Source: Flavobacteriaceae bacterium YJPT1-3 (GTDB taxonomy: Bacteria > Bacteroidota > Bacteroidia > Flavobacteriales > Flavobacteriaceae). From it: DNA of 64,000 nucleotides. Position 1 is the stretch's first letter. Each line of letters starts with the position of its first letter. This document shows, one piece after another, positions 34,801 through 46,800 of this stretch. Under the pieces are notes generated by a model that was not told where the DNA came from, did not search any database, and saw only the letters and a list, made by a program, of their open reading frames with translations. The stretch spans positions 1,405,501-1,469,500 of the forward strand of contig CP123444.1 of NCBI GenBank assembly GCA_029866965.1. Direction: 5' to 3'. The position numbers and the translations under genes are program-made.

Positions 34801-37800
34801 GATGATTTCTTACCCACCGCGGCTGATGATAGCCTAACGGTGGATGAAGACAGTGTTGCCGGCCCTGCCAATCAGGTGGATGTATCGGCCAATGATACGA
34901 TCGGCGGCGACGGTGGCGACGGGGATGATTATGCCCTGGCTACCCCTGCAAGCAATGGAAGCGTCACTGAGGTAAGCGACGGGGTGTTTGAATACATTCC
35001 TAATCCAAACTTTAACGGCACCGACTCCTTTACCTATACCCTAACGGATGCAGATGGAGACAGTGTAACGGCTACGGTGAATGTCACGGTCAACAGTGTG
35101 GACGATGCGCCCACGGCGGCTGATGATAGCCTAACGGTGAATGAAGACAGTGTTGCCGGTCCTGCCAATCAGGTGGATGTATCGGCCAATGATACGATCG
35201 GCGGCGACGGTGGCGACGGGGATGATTATGCCCTGGCTACCCCTGCAAGCAATGGAAGCGTCACTGAGGTAAGCGACGGGGTGTTTGAATACATTCCTAA
35301 TCCAAACTTTAACGGCACCGACTCCTTTACTTACACCTTAGCGGATGCAGATGGAGACAGTGTAACGGCTACGGTGAATGTCACGGTCAACAGTGTGGAC
35401 GATGCGCCCACAGCGGCTGATGATAACCTAACGGTGGATGAAGACAGTGTTGCCGGCCCTGCCAACCAGGTGGATGTATCGGCCAATGATACGATCGGCG
35501 GCGACGGTGGTGACGGGGATGACTATGCTCTGGCTACCCCTGCAAGCAATGGAAGCGTCACCGAGGTAAGCGACGGGGTGTTTGAATACATTCCCAATCC
35601 AAACTTTAACGGCACCGACTCCTTTACCTATACCTTAACGGATGCAGATGGAGACAGTGTAACGGCTACGGTCAATGTCACAGTCAACAGTGTGGACGAT
35701 GCACCCACGGCGGCTGATGATAGCCTAACGGTGGATGAAGACAGTGTTGCCGGTCCTGCCAATCAGGTGGATGTATCGGCCAATGATACGATCGGCGGCG
35801 ACGGTGGTGACGGGGATGACTATGCCCTGGCTACCCCTGCAAGCAATGGAAGCGTCACCGAGGTAAGCGACGGGGTGTTTGAATACATTCCCAATCCAAA
35901 CTTTAACGGCACCGACTCCTTTACCTATACCTTAACGGATGCAGATGGAGACAGTGTAACGGCTACGGTCAATGTCACAGTCAACAGTGTGGACGATGCA
36001 CCCACGGCGGCTGATGATAGCCTAACGGTGGATGAAGACAGTGTTGCCGGTCCTGCCAATCAGGTGGATGTATCGGCCAATGATACGATCGGCGGCGACG
36101 GTGGTGACGGGGATGACTATGCCCTGGCTACCCCTGCAAGCAATGGAAGCGTCACCGAGGTAAGCGACGGGGTGTTTGAATACATTCCTAATCCAAACTT
36201 TAACGGCACCGACTCCTTCACCTATACCCTAACGGATGCAGATGGAGACAGTGTAACGGCTACGGTCAATGTCACAGTCAACAGTGTGGACGATGCACCC
36301 ACGGCGGCTGATGATAGCCTAACGGTGGATGAAGACAGTGTTGCCGGCCCTGCCAACCAGGTGGATGTATCGGCCAATGATACGATCGGCGGCGACGGTG
36401 GTGACGGGGATGACTATGCCCTGGCTACCCCTGCAAGCAATGGAAGCGTCACCGAGGTAAGCGACGGGGTGTTTGAATACATTCCTAATCCAAACTTTAA
36501 CGGCACCGACTCCTTTACCTATACCCTAACGGATGCAGATGGGGATAGTGTAACGGCTACGGTCAATGTCACGGTCAACAGTGTGGACGATGCGCCCACA
36601 GCGGCTGATGATAACCTAACGGTGGATGAAGACAGTGTTGCCGGTCCTGCCAATCAGGTGGATGTATCGGCCAATGATACGATCGGCGGCGACGGTGGTG
36701 ACGGGGATGACTATGCCCTGGCTACTCCTGCAAGCAATGGAAGCGTCACCGAGGTAAGCGACGGGGTGTTTGAATACATTCCTAATCCAAACTTTAATGG
36801 CACCGACTCCTTCACCTATACCCTAACGGATGCAGATGGAGACAGTGTAACGGCTACAGTCAATGTTACAGTCAACAGTGTGGACGATGCGCCCACGGCG
36901 GCTGATGATAGCCTAACGGTGGATGAAGACAGTGTTGCCGGCCCTGCCAACCAGGTGGATGTATCGGCCAATGATACGATCGGCGGCGACGGTAGTGACG
37001 GGGATGACTATGCCCTGGCTACTCCTGCAAGCAATGGAAGCGTCACCGAGGTAAGCGACGGGGTGTTTGAATACATTCCTAATCCAAACTTTAACGGCAC
37101 CGACTCCTTTACCTATACCCTAACGGATGCAGATGGAGACAGTGTAACGGCTACGGTGAATGTCACGGTCAACAGTGTGGACGATGCGCCCACGGCGGCT
37201 GATGATAGCCTAACGGTGGATGAAGACAGTGTTGCCGGTCCTGCCAACCAGGTGGATGTATCGGCCAATGATACGATCGGCGGCGACGGTGGCGACGGGG
37301 ATGATTATGCCCTGGCTACCCCTGCAAGCAATGGAAGCGTCACTGAGGTAAGCGACGGGGTGTTTGAATACATTCCTAATCCAAACTTTAACGGCACCGA
37401 CTCCTTTACCTATACCCTAACGGATGCAGATGGAGACAGTGTAACGGCTACGGTGAATGTCACGGTCAACAGTGTGGACGATGCGCCCACGGCGGCTGAT
37501 GATAGCCTAACGGTGAATGAAGACAGTGTTGCCGGTCCTGCCAATCAGGTGGATGTATCGGCCAATGATACGATCGGCGGCGACGGTGGCGACGGGGATG
37601 ATTATGCCCTGGCTACCCCTGCAAGCAATGGAAGCGTCACTGAGGTAAGCGACGGGGTGTTTGAATACATTCCTAATCCAAACTTTAACGGCACCGACTC
37701 CTTTACTTACACCTTAGCGGATGCAGATGGAGACAGTGTAACGGCTACGGTGAATGTCACGGTCAACAGTGTGGACGATGCGCCCACAGCGGCTGATGAT

Positions 37801-40800
37801 AACCTAACGGTGGATGAAGACAGTGTTGCCGGCCCTGCCAACCAGGTGGATGTATCGGCCAATGATACGATCGGCGGCGACGGTGGTGACGGGGATGACT
37901 ATGCTCTGGCTACCCCTGCAAGCAATGGAAGCGTCACCGAGGTAAGCGACGGGGTGTTTGAATACATTCCTAATCCAAACTTTAACGGCACCGACTCCTT
38001 TACCTATACCCTAACGGATGCAGATGGAGACAGTGTAACGGCTACGGTCAATGTCACGGTCAACAGTGTGGACGATGCGCCCACAGCGGCTGATGATAAC
38101 CTAACGGTGGATGAAGACAGTGTTGCCGGTCCTGCCAATCAGGTGGATGTATCGGCCAATGATACGATCGGCGGCGACGGTGGTGACGGGGATGACTATG
38201 CCCTGGCTACCCCTGCAAGCAATGGAAGCGTCACCGAGGTAAGCGACGGGGTGTTTGAATACATTCCCAATCCAAACTTTAACGGCACCGACTCCTTTAC
38301 CTATACCTTAACGGATGCAGATGGAGACAGTGTAACGGCTACGGTCAATGTCACAGTCAACAGTGTGGACGATGCACCCACGGCGGCTGATGATAGCCTA
38401 ACGGTGGATGAAGACAGTGTTGCCGGTCCTGCCAATCAGGTGGATGTATCGGCCAATGATACGATCGGCGGCGACGGTGGTGACGGGGATGACTATGCCC
38501 TGGCTACCCCTGCAAGCAATGGAAGCGTCACCGAGGTAAGCGACGGGGTGTTTGAATACATTCCTAATCCAAACTTTAACGGCACCGACTCCTTCACCTA
38601 TACCCTAACGGATGCAGATGGAGACAGTGTAACGGCTACGGTCAATGTCACAGTCAACAGTGTGGACGATGCACCCACGGCGGCTGATGATAGCCTAACG
38701 GTGGATGAAGACAGTGTTGCCGGCCCTGCCAACCAGGTGGATGTATCGGCCAATGATACGATCGGCGGCGACGGTGGTGACGGGGATGACTATGCCCTGG
38801 CTACCCCTGCAAGCAATGGAAGCGTCACCGAGGTAAGCGACGGGGTGTTTGAATACATTCCTAATCCAAACTTTAACGGCACCGACTCCTTTACCTATAC
38901 CCTAACGGATGCAGATGGGGATAGTGTAACGGCTACGGTCAATGTCACGGTCAACAGTGTGGACGATGCGCCCACAGCGGCTGATGATAACCTAACGGTG
39001 GATGAAGACAGTGTTGCCGGTCCTGCCAATCAGGTGGATGTATCGGCCAATGATACGATCGGCGGCGACGGTGGTGACGGGGATGACTATGCCCTGGCTA
39101 CTCCTGCAAGCAATGGAAGCGTCACCGAGGTAAGCGACGGGGTGTTTGAATACATTCCTAATCCAAACTTTAACGGCACCGACTCCTTTACCTATACCCT
39201 AACGGATGCAGATGGAGACAGTGTAACGGCTACGGTGAATGTCACAGTCAACGACATCAACGATGCACCGGTAGCCAACGACGACTCGGCCACTACCGAT
39301 GAGGATACCCCTGTAGTGATCGATGTCACGGCTAATGATACTGACAGCGACGGAACGATCGATGCCACTACGGTAACCATTGTCACCGGACCGACAAACG
39401 GATCAGTTACTGTAGATGCGGTAACGGGCGAGGTGACTTATACCCCTGACGCGGACTTTAACGGTACCGACTCCTTTACCTATACGGTAGATGATAATGA
39501 TGGAGCAACCTCCAACACCGCTACGGTAACCATTACGGTCAACGACATTAACGATGCGCCTGTAGCAAACGACGATACGGCTACTACCGATGAGGATACT
39601 GCTGTAGTGATTGATGTCACGGCTAACGATACGGACTCAGATGGAACGATCGATACTACTACGGTAACTATTGTCACTGGACCAACCAACGGCTCAGTCA
39701 CTGTAGATCCGGTAACCGGCGAGGTAACTTATACCCCTGACGCGGACTTTAACGGTACCGATACTTTTGAATACCAGGTTTGTGATGACGACGGTACTTG
39801 TGATACAGCGATTGTAACCATCACTGTAAACGACATTAACGATGCACCGGTAGCCAATGACGATACGGCCACTACTGATGAGGATACTGCTGTAGTGATC
39901 GATGTCACGGCTAACGATACCGATTCAGACGGTACGATCGATGCCACTACGGTAACTATTGTCACCGGACCGACCAACGGCTCAGTCACTGTAGATCCGG
40001 TAACGGGAGAGGTAACGTACACCCCGGATGCGGACTTTAACGGAACTGACACTCTTACCTATACCGTAAACGATGATGATGGAGCCACCTCCAACACCGC
40101 TACGGTAACCATCACTGTAAACGACATTAACGACGCACCGATAGCAAACGACGATACGGCCACTACTGATGAGGACACTGCTGTAGTGATCGATGTCACG
40201 GCTAACGATACCGATTCAGATGGAACGATCGATACCACTACGGTAACCATTGTCACCGGACCGACCAACGGATCAGTCACTGTAGATCCGGTAACCGGCG
40301 AGGTAACTTATACCCCTGACGCGGACTTTAACGGCACCGATACTTTTGAATACCAGGTTTGTGATGACGACGGTACTTGTGATACAGCGATTGTAACTAT
40401 CACTGTAAACGATATTAACGATGCGCCGGTAGCCAATGACGATACGGCCACTACTGATGAGGATACTGCTGTAGTGATCGATGTCACGGCTAACGATACC
40501 GACAGCGACGGAACCATTGATGCCACTACCGTCACTATTGTCACTGGACCGACTAACGGATCAGTCACTGTAGATCCGGTAACCGGCGAGGTAACTTATA
40601 CGCCTGACGCGGACTTTAACGGTACGGACTCCTTTACCTATACCGTAAACGATGATGATGGAGCCACCTCCAACACCGCTACGGTTACGATCACTGTAAA
40701 CGACATTAACGACGCACCGGTAGCCAATGACGATACAGCCACTACTGATGAGGACACTGCTGTAGTGATCGATGTAACGGCTAACGATACCGACAGCGAC

Positions 40801-43800
40801 GGTACGATCGATACCACTACGGTAACCATTGTCACCGGACCGACCAACGGATCAGTCACTGTAGATCCGGTAACCGGCGAGGTAACTTATACCCCTGACG
40901 CGGACTTTAACGGTACGGACTCCTTTACCTATACCGTAAACGACGATGATGGAGCCACCTCCAACACCGCTACGGTAACCATTACGGTTAACGACATTAA
41001 TGATGCGCCGGTAGCCAATGACGATACGGCCACTACTGATGAGGATACTGCTGTAGTGATCGATGTAACGGCTAACGATACCGACACTGACGGAACGATC
41101 GATACCACTACGGTAACTATTGTCACCGGACCGACCAACGGCTCAGTCACTGTGGATCCGGTAACGGGAGAGGTAACCTATACCCCGGATGCGGACTTTA
41201 ACGGCACCGACTCCTTTACCTACACGGTAGATGATAATGATGGAGCAACCTCCAACACCGCTACGGTAACCATTACGGTCAACGACATTAACGATGCGCC
41301 TGTAGCAAACGACGATACGGCTACTACCGATGAGGATACTGCTGTAGTGATTGATGTCACGGCTAACGATACGGACTCAGATGGAACGATCGATACTACT
41401 ACGGTAACTATTGTCACTGGACCAACCAACGGCTCAGTTACTGTAGATCCGGTAACGGGCGAGGTGACCTATACCCCGGATGCGGACTTTAACGGTACCG
41501 ACACTTTTACCTATACGGTAGATGATAATGATGGAGCCACCTCCAACACCGCTACGGTAACTATCACGGTCAACGACATTAATGATGCGCCGGTAGCAAA
41601 CGACGATACGGCTACTACCGATGAGGATACTGCTGTAGTGATCGATGTAACGGCTAACGATACCGACAGCGATGGAACGATCGATGCCACTACGGTAACC
41701 ATTGTCACTGGACCAACTAACGGATCAGTCACTGTAGATCCGGTAACGGGAGAGGTAACCTATACCCCGGACGCGGACTTTAACGGCACCGACTCCTTTA
41801 CCTACACCGTAGATGATAATGATGGAGCCACTTCTAACATTGCGACGGTAACCATTACGGTCAACGACATCAACGACGCACCGGTAGCAAACGACGATAC
41901 GGCTACTACCGATGAGGATACTGCTGTAGTGATCGATGCAACGGCTAACGATACCGACAGCGACGGTACGATCGATGCCACTACGGTAACTATTGTCACC
42001 GGACCGACTAACGGCTCAGTCACTGTAGATCCGGTAACCGGCGAGGTAACTTATACCCCTGACGTGGACTTTAACGCAACAGACACTTTTACCTATACCG
42101 TAAACGACGATGATGGAGCAACCTCCAACACCGCAACGGTAACGATCACGGTCAACGACATTAACGACGCACCGATAGCAAACGACGATACGGCCACTAC
42201 TGATGAGGACACTGCTGTAGTGATCGATGTCACGGCTAACGATACTGATAGCGACGGAACGATCGATACCACTACGGTAACCATTGTCACTGGACCGACC
42301 AACGGCTCAGTCACTGTAGATCCGGTAACCGGCGAGGTAACCTATACCCCTGACGCGGACTTTAACGGTACCGACACTTTTACCTATACGGTAGATGATA
42401 ATGATGGAGCCACCTCCAACACCGCTACGGTAACTATCACGGTCAACGACATTAATGATGCGCCGGTAGCAAACGACGATACGGCTACTACCGATGAGGA
42501 TACTGCTGTAGTGATCGATGTAACGGCTAACGATACCGACAGCGATGGAACGATCGATGCCACTACGGTAACCATTGTCACTGGACCAACTAACGGATCA
42601 GTCACTGTAGATCCGGTAACGGGAGAGGTAACCTATACCTCGGACGCGGACTTTAACGGAACTGATACTTTTACCTATACGGTAGATGATAATGATGGAG
42701 CCACTTCTAACATTGCGACGGTAACCATTACGGTCAACGACATCAACGACGCACCGGTAGCAAACGACGATACGGCTACTACCGATGAGGATACTGCTGT
42801 AGTGATCGATGTAACGGCTAACGATACCGACAGCGACGGTACGATCGATGCCACTACGGTAACCATTGTCACCGGACCGACCAACGGATCAGTCACTGTA
42901 GATCCGGTAACCGGCGAGGTAACTTATACCCCTGACGCGGACTTTAACGGTACGGACTCCTTTACCTATACCGTAAACGACGATGATGGAGCCACCTCCA
43001 ACACCGCTACGGTAACCATTACGGTTAACGACATTAATGATGCGCCGGTAGCCAATGACGATACGGCCACTACTGATGAGGATACTGCTGTAGTGATCGA
43101 TGTAACGGCTAACGATACCGACACTGACGGAACGATCGATACCACTACGGTAACTATTGTCACCGGACCGACCAACGGCTCAGTCACTGTGGATCCGGTA
43201 ACGGGAGAGGTAACCTATACCCCGGATGCGGACTTTAACGGCACCGACTCCTTTACCTACACGGTAGATGATAATGATGGAGCAACCTCCAACACCGCTA
43301 CGGTAACCATTACGGTCAACGACATTAACGATGCGCCTGTAGCAAACGACGATACGGCTACTACCGATGAGGATACTGCTGTAGTGATTGATGTCACGGC
43401 TAACGATACGGACTCAGATGGAACGATCGATACTACTACGGTAACTATTGTCACTGGACCAACCAACGGCTCAGTCACTGTAGATCCGGTAACCGGCGAG
43501 GTAACCTATACCCCTGACGCGGACTTTAACGGAACTGATACTTTTGAATACCAGGTTTGTGATGACGACGGTACTTGTGATACAGCGATTGTAACCATCA
43601 CGGTCAACGACATTAACGACGCACCGGTAGCCAATGACGATACGGCTACTACCGATGAGGACACCGCGATAGTGATCGATGTCACGGCCAACGATACAGA
43701 CAGCGACGGAACCATCGATACCACTACGGTAACCATTGTCAGTGGACCGACTAACGGATCAGTCACTGTAGATCCGGTAACGGGCGAGGTAACTTATACG

Positions 43801-46800
43801 CCTGACGCGGACTTTAACGGTACGGACTCCTTTACCTATACCGTAAACGATGATGATGGAGCCACCTCCAACACCGCTACGGTAACCATCACTGTAAACG
43901 ACATTAACGACGCACCGGTAGCAAACGACGATACGGCAACTACTGATGAGGATACTGCTGTAGTGATCGATGTCACGGCTAACGATACCGATTCAGACGG
44001 AACGATCGATGCCACTACGGTAATTATTGTCACTGGACCGACCAACGGCTCAGTCACTGTGGATCCGGTAACGGGAGAAGTGACGTATACGCCTGACGCG
44101 GACTTTAACGGAACTGACACTTTTACCTATACGGTAGATGATAATGATGGAGCCACTTCTAACATTGCTACGGTAACCATTACGGTCAATGATGTAAACG
44201 ATGCACCGGTAGCCAATGACGATACGGCCACTACTGATGAGGATACTGCTGTAGTGATTGATGTAACGGCTAACGATACCGACAGCGATGGAACGATCGA
44301 TGCCACTACAGTCACTATTGTCACCGGACCAACCAACGGATCAGTCACTATAGATCCGGTAACCGGCGAGGTAACTTATACCCCGGACGCAGACTTTAAC
44401 GGAACTGATACTTTTGAATACCAGGTTTGTGATGACGATGGTACTTGTGATACAGCGATTGTAACTATCACCGTCAACGACATCAACGATGCGCCGGTAG
44501 CTAATGACGACACGGCCACTACCGATGAGGATACTGCTGTAGTGATCGATGTTACGGCTAACGATACCGACAGCGACGGAACCATCGATGCCACTACGGT
44601 AACCATTGTCACCGGACCGACCAACGGATCAGTCACTGTAGATCCGGTAACGGGAGAAGTAACCTATACGCCTGACACCGACTTTAACGGAACTGACACT
44701 TTCACCTATACGTTAGATGATAATGATGGAGCAACCTCCAACATCGCTACAGTAACTATTACCGTCAACGATATTAACGATGCACCGGTAGCTAATGACG
44801 ATACGGCCACTACTGATGAAGATACCCCTGTAGTGATCGATGTCACGGCTAACGATACTGATAGCGACGGAACGATCGATGCCACTACGGTAACTATTGT
44901 CACTGGACCGACTAACGGCTCGGTCACTGTAGATCCGGTAACGGGCGAGGTGACGTATACCCCTGACGCGGACTTTAACGGAACTGACACTTTCACCTAT
45001 ACGGTAGATGATAATGATGGAGCAACCTCCAACATCGCTACAGTAACTATTACCGTCAACGATATTAACGATGCACCGGTAGCTAATGACGATACGGCCA
45101 CTACTGATGAAGATACCGCGATAGTGATCGATGTCACGGCTAACGATACTGATAGCGACGGAACGATCGATGCCACTACGGTAACCATTGTCACTGGACC
45201 TACTAACGGATCAGTCACTGTAGATCCGGTAACCGGAGAGGTAACGTACACCCCGGATGCGGACTTTAACGGAACTGATACTTTTGAATACCAGGTTTGT
45301 GATGACGACGGTACTTGTGATACAGCGATTGTAACTATCACCGTCAACGACATCAACGACGCACCGATAGCAAACGACGATACGGCCACTACCGATGAGG
45401 ATACTGCTGTAGTGATTAATGTCACGGCTAACGATACAGACAGCGACGGAACGATCGATGCCACTACGGTAACCATTGTCACTGGACCGACCAACGGATC
45501 AGTCACTGTAGATCCGGTAACCGGAGAGATAACCTATACCCCGGACGCGGACTTTAACGGCACCGATACTTTTGAATACCAGGTGTGTGATGACGACGGT
45601 ACTTGTGATACGGCGATTGTAACGATCACTGTAAACGACATTAACGATGCACCGATAGCGAGCGACGACTCGGCCACTACTGATGAGGATACCCCTGTAG
45701 TGATCGATGTAACGGCTAACGATACTGATAGCGACGGAACGATCGATGCCACTACGGTAACCATTGTCACTGGACCGACTAACGGATCAGTCACTGTAGA
45801 TCCGGTAACCGGAGAGGTAACGTACACCCCGGATGCGGACTTTAACGGAACTGATACTTTTGAATACCAGGTTTGTGATGACGACGGTACTTGTGATACA
45901 GCGATTGTAACCATTACGGTCAACGACATTAACGATGCACCGGTAGCAAACGACGACACGGCTACTACTGATGAGGATACCACGATAGTGATCGATGTAA
46001 CGGCTAATGATACCGACAGCGATGGAACTATTGATCCAACGACAGTAACCATTATCACTGGACCGACCAACGGCTCAGTCACTGTAGATCCGGTAACGGG
46101 CGAGGTGACCTATACCCCGGATGCGGACTTTAACGGAACCGACACCTTTACCTACACCGTAAACGACGATGATGGAGCCACCTCTAACATTGCGACAGTA
46201 ACTATTATAATCAATGAAAGTGATGATGATGCGGATGATACTGTATCCCTGGAACTCATTAAATTTTCGGTCCTAAACGGAGAACCTATTGCAGGCAATA
46301 CGATTACTTATACGCTTCTTGTTGAAAATAACGGAGGTGTACCCATCGATAATATTACCATCACCGATGCCATGCTCGGATTATTTGACGCACCATTGAC
46401 TCCATCCACTTTATTAGGGGGAGAATCCGCGACATTGACTCTAGACTACACCCTTACTCAGGCAGATATAGATGCCGGACAAGTGTTGAACTCGGCATCG
46501 GTACGAGGAACGGATCCAGACAACAATCTGATTGAAGATATCTCAGACTCTAGTAATCTGGGAGATGATACCGGAGCTGATGATGATCCAACCAGAACAG
46601 ATTTGGAACAACGTCCTAATATGGACCTCCAAAAAGCAGCCTTGGTTATTGATGTTAACAATGACGGACAGATCGGAGCAGGAGATCAAATTGAATATAG
46701 TTTTATGGTCAATAACAATGGAAACGTTACCCTAAACAGCGTAACTATTGAAGACAGTATGCTAGGCCTGGGGACGCTTACGGTGACTCCATCAACCTTA

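Noticed and set aside
39192-46082. Many long open frames on the reverse strand through array B of the giant gene
   Set aside because: They repeat with the 291-bp unit, have Val/Ser-rich composition mirroring the forward repeats, and lack independent start signals; they are shadows of the coding repeat.
34813-46215. Regular repeats resembling a CRISPR array
   Set aside because: Units are 288-297 bp, in frame and code for protein domains; there are no short repeats with unique spacers and no cas genes.
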